The notes below the pieces were generated by a model that saw only the letters and a list, made by a program, of their open reading frames with translations, was not told the DNA's origin and searched no databases. A program made the position numbers and the translations under genes. Below, piece by piece: positions 1 through 6,298 of a DNA stretch of 9,474 bases (positions are counted from its first letter, which is position 1; each line of letters opens with the position of its first letter). Origin of the DNA: Candidatus Thorarchaeota archaeon. GTDB lineage: Archaea; Asgardarchaeota; Thorarchaeia; Thorarchaeales; Thorarchaeaceae. The stretch spans positions 1 through 9,474 of the forward strand of contig JABCSP010000064.1 of assembly GCA_018238825.1 (NCBI GenBank). The letters run 5' to 3'.

Positions 1-216
1 GATCAAGCTATCTCTGAGGATACCCTCACGCAGACCAATATTCCAATCAGGAACGATTGCCTCAGCCTCTCTACTCTTCCGAAGTGCCCAGACAATATGT
101 GACCACCCACGACTCATAATGAGAAATGACACTCGTTTATCCAAAAGACGATAGTCGCGAAGCTCAAGCAACGCCCCCAGAATGTGCTCGACAGAGTACC
201 CTCTCATGACACTCAC
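1..216 (-). CDS. 5' part of an unrecognised gene, cut by the left edge
   Basis: A leftward frame is open from a GTG at 216 (or an in-frame ATG at 207) to the window edge with no stop, giving 72 (or 69) residues. It begins MSVMRGYSVEHILGALLELR and continues with a basic, mixed-charge helical stretch containing RGWSHIVWALRKSREAEA. AAGGAG lies at 221-226, four bases before the GTG, which favours that start; the ATG would be 13 bases away. A TATA-like box sits just upstream (236-244). Composition looks protein-like and soluble, with no signal peptide or membrane segment in the visible part. I do not recognise the family and assign no function. It is divergent from the acetyltransferase gene at 639. 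Confidence 0.6.
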   Translation of the reverse strand, partial: MSVMRGYSVEHILGALLELRDYRLLDKRVSFLIMSRGWSHIVWALRKSREAEAIVPDWNIGLREGILRDSLI

Positions 217-638
217 TCTACTCCTTCTCTTTAGGATAATAAAGTTTGGTTGTCAAAGGAAATGGGATACCTACGATAGGGGATGTGTACCCAAACTGTA
301 CTAAGTCGTTATGAAACACGGAAGTTAGAATGAATTGTGAAAGGGTGGCGAACACACAGTTAATCGTGGTAGGAGGGGGGAGTTTCGTAGTAATTGAGGG
401 CATGTACGAAAAACTAGACTGTGCATTCGCCGTTGATCTATGCCAACTCCTACTCACATATCTATCTGTGACCTTCCTAATAAATCCATCAGAGAATCAC
501 AGTTTCTATGAACCAAAAGGCGAGTCGAGTCGTTCATTGGACAACTTTGATACGAAAATTCCGTTCAAACGACGGGAACCCGTGCAAATTCTCGTTCTTC
601 AGAAGTGCACACACCGCAAGCCTTTTTGTAGGCTCATA
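217..638. other. intergenic region of about 420 bp between divergent genes
   Basis: No convincing gene is seen here. Open frames exist on both strands (minus 218-457; plus 330-638 continuing into the acetyltransferase), but their translations are Ser/Thr-rich or low in charge and match nothing I recognise. Small dyads are visible. AGTTTGG at 243-249 is mirrored by CCAAACT at 291-297. CCTACGATAGG lies at 270-280 and ACGGGAACCCGT at 572-583. AGCCT at 619-623 pairs with AGGCT at 630-634, five bases before the acetyltransferase ATG. A CGAGT direct repeat lies at 521-530. Any of these could be operator or leader elements, but each is short enough to arise by chance. Confidence 0.5.
236..244 (-). 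promoter_or_regulatory. candidate archaeal TATA box for the left-edge gene
   Basis: On the minus strand this reads CTTTATTAT, close to the archaeal box-A pattern. A start site about 26 bases downstream would fall near 214, so the message would be almost leaderless if the ATG at 207 is used. This conflicts with use of the AAGGAG at 221-226, so either the box or the ribosome binding site is probably not the functional one. Confidence 0.3.
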
Positions 639-1193
639 ATGACAAAAATTCGGTGCAGTGTATTGAAGAAATGGGAGTACACAGCAAAGGATGGGCGGTC
701 CATATTAGTTCGAACTGCTCAACGCGGAGACGCTCCCAAACTGCATGAGGGATTTCATCGAGTAGTTGATGAGGGAACATGGCTACCAATATTCTCTGCA
801 AATTCACATATCTCAGATTGGGTACACTGGATAGATAAGACAAATCGCAATCGGGATATCTTACTCATTGCTTTCTTAGATGGCGAATATGCTGGACATC
901 TGACCTTGCAGCCTGAAGAATGGAATGCATCTCAACATGTTGCCAAACTTGGAATCATCGTGATCAAAGAATGTAGAAAAATCCATGTCGGTCGGTCCCT
1001 TATGCTGGCTGTTGAAGAAATCGGACTTGATAGGGACTTTACAAAGATAGTACTAAGCACTTTTGACGATAACGAGGTTGCTAAAGCACTATATCTTGAC
1101 CTCGGTTACAGAATTGTCGGAATCCGAAAGAAACACTTCAATATGCCTAACGGTTTCATTGATGAAGTGTTAATGGAGAAGGAGATTTGTTAA
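639..1193 (+). CDS. GNAT-family N-acetyltransferase
   Basis: Predicted 184-residue acetyl-CoA-dependent N-acetyltransferase; the substrate cannot be read from the sequence. The GNAT fold is visible in order: an N-terminal strand and helix (SILVRTAQRGDAPKL, about 21-35), a central strand with LIAFLDGEYAGHLTL (76-90), the acetyl-CoA loop region GIIVIKECRKIHVGRSLM (105-122), and the C-terminal motif DNEVAKALYLDLGYRIVG (144-161), which carries the usual Asn and Tyr. The pyrophosphate-loop consensus Q/RxxGxG/A appears as R113-K-I-H-V-G118, so its first glycine is replaced by histidine. The ATG at 639 was chosen because GNAT homology begins just after it and the 184-residue length fits the family. 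The same frame stays open back to 330, but that part does not look like protein. No strong ribosome binding site is seen; a five-base-pair hairpin lies directly upstream. Confidence 0.85.
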   Translation: MTKIRCSVLKKWEYTAKDGRSILVRTAQRGDAPKLHEGFHRVVDEGTWLPIFSANSHISDWVHWIDKTNRNRDILLIAFLDGEYAGHLTLQPEEWNASQHVAKLGIIVIKECRKIHVGRSLMLAVEEIGLDRDFTKIVLSTFDDNEVAKALYLDLGYRIVGIRKKHFNMPNGFIDEVLMEKEIC

Positions 1194-1286
1194 TAGTCTA
1201 TTACTTTCTCCAGATTAAATCTCTGAAGTTGTTTGCCTGAGTGATTCGTATCCCATTTTTTGAAGGTTACAATTCTAAACGAAGAG

Positions 1287-1295
1287 CTTTATAGA
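1287..1295 (+). promoter_or_regulatory. candidate TATA box for the ACT-regulator/MFS genes
   Basis: CTTTATAGA, preceded by a purine-rich GAAGAG that could serve as the TFB recognition element. A start site about 26 bases downstream (near 1317) would leave a leader of about 30 bases that includes the AAGGTG at 1337-1342. The spacing is self-consistent, which makes this one of the better promoter candidates in the window. A T6 run at 1256-1261 just before it may help end transcription from the acetyltransferase gene. Confidence 0.4.
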
Positions 1296-1348
1296 CGGTG
1301 TGTACATGAGAAAAGAACAAGAGCGGCCTGAAAAATAAGGTGCATAGT

Positions 1349-1858
1349 ATGTGGCGTAGAATTGTTGATTACTTCAGAGATAGTCCTCAGAGACTAAAGG
1401 TAGCCCAAGCCATAGTTCGTCATGGATTCAGTGTTGACGGACCCGGTGTAATAAAATGTGGCAACATCCGCATACCTTTGAAATCATTAGGAACAGCTCT
1501 TCATATAGATAGACGAACTGTACGTGCAACTACTGAAGATATCTGTAGTAATTCCGATCTATGTGACTTCTTCAAATTACTAAAACCTGCAGGACCATCG
1601 CTTGAAGGCGTTCGTCGAGTTCTAGGATATGGTGTTGTTACAATAATGGTTGAATCACCAGACTCGCCAGGAATAATTTCTGCTGTTACCTCAATGATTG
1701 CAGGACGTGGTATTCCCATACGCCAAGTTCTTGCAGAGGATGTGGCAATCTATGAGGAACCTTGTCTTAAGGTAATTACTGAGGATCCCCTTCCAGGAAG
1801 TGTCATAGCAAATCTTTCTGAAATTAGAGGAGTTCGCAAAGTTATCATCGATAAGTAA
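1349..1858 (+). CDS. ACT-domain regulator of amino acid metabolism (COG2150-like)
   Basis: Predicted 169-residue archaeal regulator. Residues about 12-62 look like a helix-turn-helix region (SPQRLKVAQAIVRHGFSV, then IPLKSLGTALHIDRRTVRAT, with a clear helix-turn-recognition helix around 44-60). Residues about 94-168 form an ACT domain: strand GVVTIMVES, ligand-loop DSPGI at 105-109, then ISAVTSMIAGRGIPIRQ and a final strand VRKVIID. Proteins of this layout are generally predicted to bind an amino acid and control metabolic genes; the ligand is unknown here. The ATG at 1349 is preferred because AAGGTG at 1337-1342 sits six bases upstream. A longer GTG start at 1340 would lie inside that ribosome binding site. 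The transporter gene follows after 67 bases on the same strand, suggesting co-transcription and possibly a transported amino acid or related compound. Confidence 0.8.
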   Translation: MWRRIVDYFRDSPQRLKVAQAIVRHGFSVDGPGVIKCGNIRIPLKSLGTALHIDRRTVRATTEDICSNSDLCDFFKLLKPAGPSLEGVRRVLGYGVVTIMVESPDSPGIISAVTSMIAGRGIPIRQVLAEDVAIYEEPCLKVITEDPLPGSVIANLSEIRGVRKVIIDK

Positions 1859-1925
1859 GTCGGTCATTGTCCTATTCTGAACCTTGAAAAGGGGGATTTC
1901 TTCCGAATGGTAGAGTGCTTTTTGA

Positions 1926-3224
1926 ATGGAACCCACACCTGAATCTCAATCCGCAGATGATGTCCTTGCAGAGTTCGAAGAAGAAACCGGACATAGCGGC
2001 ATGTATCAGGTTGTGATGTTGGCAATTTCGTTATGTGTCCTACAGATTGGTTTTGGATTTATAGTTCCAGTTTTTCCAGTATACATCACAGAACTGGGAA
2101 TGGGTGGTATTGAGCTGGGAGTATTAGCAGCCTCTTTTGCGGCCTCACGTATCTTTCTAGCTGGACCTCTGGGCGGGCTCTCTGATACAGTAGGTCGAAA
2201 AAAGATTCTCGTGTACTCGCTGCTTGGATTTGCAATTTCTAATATTGTCTATGCTTTTGCACAAGACGCATGGGTGATGATTGCAGCACGTGCAATGGAG
2301 GGTGCTGTATCAGCTGGTTTCTTTCCTACTGCTAATGCATTTGTATCAGATATGACAACTCACGAGAATCGAGGTACTGCAATGGGTTATCTCAGTACAG
2401 GAAATATGGTAGGTTTTGTAGTCGGACCTGTTGTTGGAGGCGTGCTTGCAGAATTCCTTGGCATTCGCCTACCTTTCATAATCGCAGCTGGTGTGACACT
2501 ATTCACAATGTTGTTACTCACAATCTTAGTTCAGGAACCAAAACGAAGGGAAGTAACCGAAGTAACGAAACCTCCCAAAGTTCCGCTCAAAGAAGTTCTC
2601 TCCCGAGCTCGTGCCGCTTATGGTGCTCTTGGTATCGCTATGTTTGCGAATATGTTTGCAATCGGAGTTCTTGAAGTTGCATTCATGCTTGATGCTGTTG
2701 TCAGATTTGGGATAGGTCCACTTGAAATCGGAGGATTCTTTGGCGTCATTGGTATTTGCATGATAATTGGCAATATTGGTTTTGGTAAACTCTCTGATAA
2801 AATTGGTCGAAAGTGGTTGATAGTGACTGGAGCTATAATCGGGACAATATCCATGTTGATGTTTGCTACCGCAACTGATACATTTAGTTTCTATATCGCT
2901 GGTGCTGTTCTAGCAATAGGAATGTCAATGCGTGGACCCGCAATTCAGGCTTTGATTGCAGATCTCACTGAACCGAGCTCGTATGGACGTGTTATGGGTT
3001 TCTTTGGTGCAATTAACAATAGTGCTTATGTTGTAAGTCCTACGATGAGTGGTTATCTCTTTGATCTGCATGGTAATGCTATCTCTTCTCTACTCATTGG
3101 TGGAGGTGTTTCCCTAATTGGTGGAATAGTTGCTGGAGTTGCTCTTCCAGCGGACATAAAGAAGAAAGATGCTTCTGAAAGCAGTACACCTATCGAAACT
3201 CCAATTAGCGATGAGAGTGCGTAG
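1926..3224 (+). CDS. MFS transporter, 12-TM drug/metabolite antiporter type
   Basis: A 432-residue integral membrane transporter of the major facilitator superfamily. After an acidic cytoplasmic N-terminus (1-25), twelve hydrophobic segments can be traced in two halves. Motif A occurs in both loops 2-3 and 8-9: GGLSDTVGRKK at 83-93 and GKLSDKIGRK at 287-296. TM5 carries the antiporter-type motif C, G163-FVV-GPVVGG172. The central cytoplasmic loop is charged (EPKRREVTEVTKPPK, 204-218), and the C-terminus is a Ser/Glu-rich tail. Motif C suggests proton-coupled efflux (DHA1-like), but the substrate is not visible. The ATG at 1926 gives a normal family length; no good ribosome binding site precedes it. 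It lies downstream of the ACT regulator, so a role in amino-acid or metabolite export is possible but is inference from context. Confidence 0.9.
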   Translation: MEPTPESQSADDVLAEFEEETGHSGMYQVVMLAISLCVLQIGFGFIVPVFPVYITELGMGGIELGVLAASFAASRIFLAGPLGGLSDTVGRKKILVYSLLGFAISNIVYAFAQDAWVMIAARAMEGAVSAGFFPTANAFVSDMTTHENRGTAMGYLSTGNMVGFVVGPVVGGVLAEFLGIRLPFIIAAGVTLFTMLLLTILVQEPKRREVTEVTKPPKVPLKEVLSRARAAYGALGIAMFANMFAIGVLEVAFMLDAVVRFGIGPLEIGGFFGVIGICMIIGNIGFGKLSDKIGRKWLIVTGAIIGTISMLMFATATDTFSFYIAGAVLAIGMSMRGPAIQALIADLTEPSSYGRVMGFFGAINNSAYVVSPTMSGYLFDLHGNAISSLLIGGGVSLIGGIVAGVALPADIKKKDASESSTPIETPISDESA

Positions 3225-3266
3225 AATCAACTTAGTTTCTTGAAAAATTGGAATCTAAACACAAGG

Positions 3267-3274
3267 CATATATG
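3267..3274 (+). promoter_or_regulatory. candidate TATA box for the HTH/DUF2178 unit
   Basis: CATATATG, ending on the first base of the operator palindromes. A start site about 27 bases downstream would be near 3297, inside the second palindrome, leaving a leader of about 30 bases before the ATG at 3328. Repressor bound at the palindromes would therefore cover the region between TATA box and start site. Confidence 0.5.
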
Positions 3275-3305
3275 TAAAGTTTACTTTACGTAAAGTGTAC
3301 TTTAC
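3274..3305. promoter_or_regulatory. tandem 16-bp palindromes, probable operator of the HTH regulator
   Basis: Two 16-bp inverted repeats abut exactly: GTAAAGTTTACTTTAC (3274-3289) and GTAAAGTGTACTTTAC (3290-3305). Both fit GTAAAGT-NN-ACTTTAC with perfect 7-bp arms; only one central base differs. Their junction makes a third perfect palindrome, ACTTTACGTAAAGT (3283-3296). The block lies over the predicted TATA/start-site region 23 bp before the regulator ATG, so autorepression by that regulator, perhaps as two cooperating dimers, is the natural reading (inference). Confidence 0.75.
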
Positions 3306-3327
3306 ATTGTTGCTTAATGTGATGCTG

Positions 3328-3564
3328 ATGATAACAAACCAACTCAAGGATATACGAGAGCGGCAGAAGAGTAAAGCATCCAATCCAAACGAATGGACCC
3401 AAGAATCTCTAGGCAAACGAGTTGGTGTGACACGACAGACTATCATCGCTATAGAGCGAGGAAAATATAATCCAACGCTTGAACTTGCATTCCGGTTGGC
3501 GCGTGAGTTCAATGTATCGATTGAAGAGATATTCAATTATAGGAGCGAGGAAAATGAAGCGTAA
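3328..3564 (+). CDS. small Cro/XRE-type HTH transcriptional regulator
   Basis: A 78-residue DNA-binding protein, essentially one HTH_3 (Cro/C1) domain. It begins NQLKDIRERQ, then WTQESLGKRVGVTRQTIIAIERGKYNPT: helix 2 is about 24-31 and the recognition helix about 35-43. It ends LELAFRLAREFNVSIEEIF, as is usual for the short archaeal/bacterial regulators that accompany small membrane proteins. An unusual SKASNPNE stretch (15-22) makes the first loop longer than the common 65-70-residue form. The ATG at 3328 is preferred: family homology starts right after it and GTGAT at 3319-3323 could serve as ribosome binding site. The longest frame would start at a GTG inside the operator. It overlaps the next gene by 11 bases, so the two are translationally linked. 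It probably represses its own promoter via the 3274-3305 palindromes. Confidence 0.88.
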   Translation: MITNQLKDIRERQKSKASNPNEWTQESLGKRVGVTRQTIIAIERGKYNPTLELAFRLAREFNVSIEEIFNYRSEENEA

Positions 3565-3922
3565 AGAAATTGTAGCAAATGTTGCAGTGGCTGGAATTGG
3601 TATCATCTTTCTAGCTTTAATCATGTGGTTAGTTCCAGAGAGAGCTCTTGATTTTCTCTTCTTCGGTATTACTTCTGTTGGCATTACAACACTGATTCTT
3701 TGGAGAGCTAAGATTGATCATCGCAAAGATGAACGAACCATTCATTTGATGGGTCTTGGTGCACGCAACGCGTTCTTCTTCCTTATATTCGCTATGCCTA
3801 TGTTAGCCACTTTCACTATCATTGGAGTAATCATTATGGAGGCATTTGTTGCACTGTGGTTACTCTGGATAGTGTCAATGAGCATTGCGTGGCTTTCGTT
3901 CTTCTATTACTATACCCGCTAA
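3554..3922 (+). CDS. DUF2178-like four-TM membrane protein
   Basis: A 122-residue integral membrane protein with four hydrophobic segments (about 7-27, 31-50, 72-94 and 97-120) and a cytoplasmic-looking charged loop between TM2 and TM3. That loop reads KIDHRKDERTIHLMGLGARN (53-72) and matches the DERT...ARNAF signature of the DUF2178 family as I remember it. The family's biochemical function is unknown; it is typically encoded directly after a small XRE-type regulator, exactly as here. The ATG at 3554 was chosen because it overlaps the regulator by 11 bases and has AGGAG/GAGG at 3541-3550 upstream. The stop codon is immediately followed by the stop of the convergent Memo gene, with no spacer. 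Possible roles such as envelope stress response or partner of the HTH protein are inference only. Confidence 0.8.
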   Translation: MKRKEIVANVAVAGIGIIFLALIMWLVPERALDFLFFGITSVGITTLILWRAKIDHRKDERTIHLMGLGARNAFFFLIFAMPMLATFTIIGVIIMEAFVALWLLWIVSMSIAWLSFFYYYTR

Positions 3923-4762
3923 TCAGATAATTGTCGCAGCTACGTATGCAACAACACTCTTGTTATCTCCACTGATATCACCTGATGTTGTATACTTCAG
4001 TAGATTGAACTGGACTGCACCCCTTTCTTTAGCAAAGACCATTGCAGCTGCTATAGGACCTGCTCCACATATGCTAATCCGATGTTTCTGAACAAAATTG
4101 AGGAATCCCTCGGGGTCAAATAATTCAAGGTACTCCATAGCCTGATTGTCTTTCATCTTGGCACTCTCTGCAGTTTCGAAGTGCGTAAAGTCTGAACTTG
4201 CAATTACAAGTACGTCTTCGTTCTCTGCGAGTTTAGCAAGCGTCAATCCTATCGATTCACAAACGCTGTAGGATTGGTCAGTGACACAAATTGGTATGAA
4301 ATTTACATCAGGTCCAAAAATGTATTGTAGAAAAGGTACCTGCACTTCTATCGAGTGTTCGTTACTATGGGCTATGCAGTCGTTTACTGCAAATTTATTT
4401 TCTTCTACGATTGCAGCGCCTAGACCACTGTCGAATATTGCCTTACCTAATGGTGTTTCCCAGTCATCATTACATACTGCTAATCTAGCACCCATACCTG
4501 TATGATTTGGTCCAAGGACAACAATATGATCTGGCCTCCCATCTTCAAAGATATTTAGATAGGTATGTGCTGCTGGCATTCCAGAGTAAACGTATCCCGC
4601 GTGCGGAGCGATGACTGCTTTCAAATTCCTAGATGTTCCGGGGTCTCCTTCAGGTAGTTTTCCTGGACCTAGGTTTCCTAAGAAACAATTCTCTATACGT
4701 TTGGTTAGAAGGTCCTCTTTTCCTTCATAGAACCTTCCCGCAACAACAGGCATTCTTGTCAT
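3923..4762 (-). CDS. Memo-family protein (AmmeMemoRadiSam system protein B type)
   Basis: A 279-residue cytosolic protein of the MEMO1/PF01875 family, structurally related to class III nonhaem-iron dioxygenases. It starts with the family hallmark R-x-P-VVAGRFYEG (about 3-14). Candidate metal-site and pocket residues are visible: H54 in IAPHAGYVYSG, H87 in LGPNHTGMG, H136 in NEHSIEVQVPFL, H194 in SSDFTHF and C232 in ISICGAGPI. H54, H87 and C232 correspond in position to the His/His/Cys site described for human MEMO1; the reaction is not established. In many genomes it is associated with AMMECR1 and radical-SAM genes, neither of which is in this window. The ATG at 4762 has CTCCC on the plus strand at 4768-4772, which is GGGAG five bases upstream of the start. 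A longer frame from a GTG at 4816 adds 18 non-homologous residues. It follows hisS by 61 bases. Confidence 0.9.
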   Translation of the reverse strand: MTRMPVVAGRFYEGKEDLLTKRIENCFLGNLGPGKLPEGDPGTSRNLKAVIAPHAGYVYSGMPAAHTYLNIFEDGRPDHIVVLGPNHTGMGARLAVCNDDWETPLGKAIFDSGLGAAIVEENKFAVNDCIAHSNEHSIEVQVPFLQYIFGPDVNFIPICVTDQSYSVCESIGLTLAKLAENEDVLVIASSDFTHFETAESAKMKDNQAMEYLELFDPEGFLNFVQKHRISICGAGPIAAAMVFAKERGAVQFNLLKYTTSGDISGDNKSVVAYVAATII

Positions 4763-4777
4763 TGGTTCTCCCTTCGA

Positions 4778-4788
4778 GTATAATATAC
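4778..4788 (-). promoter_or_regulatory. AT-rich palindrome, candidate internal TATA box for the Memo gene
   Basis: GTATAATATAC, a perfect 11-base palindrome in the 61-base gap between hisS and the Memo gene. As a TATA box it would place the start site close to the ATG at 4762, giving a nearly leaderless message that excludes the GGGAG ribosome binding site. The Memo gene may instead simply be read through from hisS. Confidence 0.3.
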
Positions 4789-4823
4789 ACTCCACGAGAA
4801 AAGCCTTTGGTCTCACCCTGTAG

Positions 4824-6134
4824 TTACTTTTTCAGAGATTTCTTGATGAATTCCGTTACTGCGTCTAGCTTGACCTGTTTAGTTTCCTTGGTCTTCATAT
4901 CGCGAACGCTTACTTCTCCCTTCTCAATATCTCGTTGACCAATGATTACTGTTAATGCAGCATTCTTTGAATCCGCTTGAGCAAAGAGCTTCTTGAGAGA
5001 CCTGTCCATGAGGTCTACTTGGCATGAGATTCCTGCTTTCACTAGCTTATTCTGTATGGCCATAGCATATCGAACCATTGGTGATTTAATGGGCGCTATG
5101 AAGACATCAAGTTTGGGCATGAGATTCTCTGGCAATCCTCGAGCTAATACTACCTCTATCATCCGACCAATGCCAAGGGAGATGCCAGTTGCAGGAGTAG
5201 CTTGTCCTCCAAATTTCTCGATTAAATGATCATAACGACCACCACCAAGAATGGAACCGACCTTTGGCTTACCCAAGTATCGACCTTCGAATACTGGTCC
5301 TGTATAATAATCGAGACCTCTTGCTAGAGCCATATCAAATACAATTTCGTTCCCAATCCCAGCATCATCGAAGATTTCTGCCATCATTACTAGTTCATCG
5401 ACTCCTTCCATTCCGATTTCAGAGCCTGTAAGAAGTTCTCTAAATTTGTCCAGAGCGCCAGCGCCCGACCCTTTGATAGCAATAGCGTCAATCAGAAAAT
5501 CACTTGATTCTTTGCTGATGCCTCTATTCTTTAATTCTTCAAGAACTCCATCACGACCAATCTTGTCTAATTTATCGATTGCTCTGAAACACTCGAATGC
5601 AAGCTCATCAGGCACACCAGCCCGCTCAGTGAGTCCCTTCAGCACCTTTCGATTATTGATTTTGATAAGGTAATCTTCTCCGAAAATTCGCCTAAGAAAT
5701 TCAAGTGCAACAAGTACTACCTCTGCATCTGCTGCAGGACTTACTGCTCCGATGATATCTACATCTGCTTGTTCAAATTCTCTATAGCGACCAGCTTGGG
5801 GTCTATCATATCGCCAAGCTTTGCCCACTGCATAGCGTTTGAAGGGCTTGGGTAGATGGGGATTTGTAGCTACAATCCGAGCCAAGGGTACCGTAAGGTC
5901 AAATCTTAGCCCAACCTCTCGTTCACCTTTGTCAGTGAACTTGAAGGTTTCCGCTTCTACTTCTTCTCCGCCTTTTGCTGAGAGAGTTTCCCACAATTCC
6001 ATTACCGGCGAATCGAGTGGCTCATAGCCAAATTTCTGGAAGACATCAATTGCTGTTGCAACAAGATAATCTTTAGCCCTCATCTCAGGTCCAAAGAGGT
6101 CTCTCATACCTCTAACTGTTCTCATTTCACTCAT
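4824..6134 (-). CDS. hisS: histidyl-tRNA synthetase
   Basis: A 436-residue class IIa aminoacyl-tRNA synthetase that charges tRNA-His with histidine using ATP. It opens RTVRGMRDLFGPEM, the archaeal/eukaryotic-type HisRS N-terminus. Motif 1 region is about 26-47 (PLDSPVMELW). The DLTVPLAR substrate segment is 79-87. Motif 2 runs GKAWRYDRPQAGRYREFEQ (104-122) with ATP-binding R108. The HisRS-specific LARGLDYYTGPVFE is 270-283 with R272. Motif 3 GISLGIGRMIEVV (317-329) carries R324. An anticodon-binding domain (about 340-430) completes it; all key residues and normal length are present. The ATG at 6134 is supported by GGAGG seven bases upstream (plus strand cctcc at 6142-6146). A GTG at 6266 would add 44 residues with no family similarity. 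It lies between the MgtC-like gene and the Memo gene, all leftward. Confidence 0.97.
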   Translation of the reverse strand: MSEMRTVRGMRDLFGPEMRAKDYLVATAIDVFQKFGYEPLDSPVMELWETLSAKGGEEVEAETFKFTDKGEREVGLRFDLTVPLARIVATNPHLPKPFKRYAVGKAWRYDRPQAGRYREFEQADVDIIGAVSPAADAEVVLVALEFLRRIFGEDYLIKINNRKVLKGLTERAGVPDELAFECFRAIDKLDKIGRDGVLEELKNRGISKESSDFLIDAIAIKGSGAGALDKFRELLTGSEIGMEGVDELVMMAEIFDDAGIGNEIVFDMALARGLDYYTGPVFEGRYLGKPKVGSILGGGRYDHLIEKFGGQATPATGISLGIGRMIEVVLARGLPENLMPKLDVFIAPIKSPMVRYAMAIQNKLVKAGISCQVDLMDRSLKKLFAQADSKNAALTVIIGQRDIEKGEVSVRDMKTKETKQVKLDAVTEFIKKSLKK

Positions 6135-6248
6135 TGGAAATCCTCCAAAACTCGTTCCGGTAACAGGTGCGGGCGGCAGAGTATCCACTAGTTCTATCGG
6201 TAATCCAGATGAACAAAGCCACCGTCTTTCACTTTTGTCACCAAACTC

Positions 6249-6291
6249 GAATCCAGTACTTTTCACTTTAAGTGTTGTGTTAACTGGATTC
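6249..6291 (-). promoter_or_regulatory. nested inverted repeats in the hisS leader
   Basis: Perfect 9-base arms GAATCCAGT (6249-6257) and ACTGGATTC (6283-6291) enclose a second dyad, CACTT-T-AAGTG (6264-6274), almost on the same centre (6270 versus 6269). On the minus strand the order is TATA-like box, outer arm, predicted start site, inner palindrome, outer arm, then about 114 bases to the hisS ATG. As DNA it is a dyad straddling the start site, which suits an operator. In read-through RNA from the upstream gene it could fold as an interrupted hairpin. No T-box features or tRNA-like fold are recognised. Confidence 0.5.
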
Positions 6292-6298
6292 TCTCACT

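Noticed and set aside
218..457. 79-codon leftward open frame ending just before the left-edge gene
   Set aside because: The translation is Ser/Thr/Pro-rich with very few charged residues until the last bases, lacks a ribosome binding site and resembles no family.
330..638. 103-codon in-frame upstream extension of the acetyltransferase
   Set aside because: GNAT similarity begins just after the ATG at 639; the extension has no recognisable domain and would make the protein far longer than its family.
1691..1936. 81-codon leftward frame between the ACT regulator and MFS genes
   Set aside because: It overlaps the ACT-domain coding region and its translation has no protein-like pattern.
3295..3327. 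GTG at 3295 as start of the HTH regulator
   Set aside because: It lies inside the operator palindrome and near or upstream of the predicted transcription start, and adds residues not found in the family.
4763..4816. Longer GTG start for the Memo protein
   Set aside because: It adds 18 residues before the conserved family N-terminus; the ATG at 4762 has a GGGAG site at suitable spacing.
4633..4938. 101-codon rightward frame across the Memo/hisS junction
   Set aside because: It is a shadow of two well-supported leftward genes with no family resemblance or ribosome binding site.
6135..6298. Possible tRNA or T-box in the hisS leader
   Set aside because: A GATTCGAG segment briefly suggested a T-loop, but no acceptor, anticodon or D-arm pairing could be built, and no T-box consensus is present.
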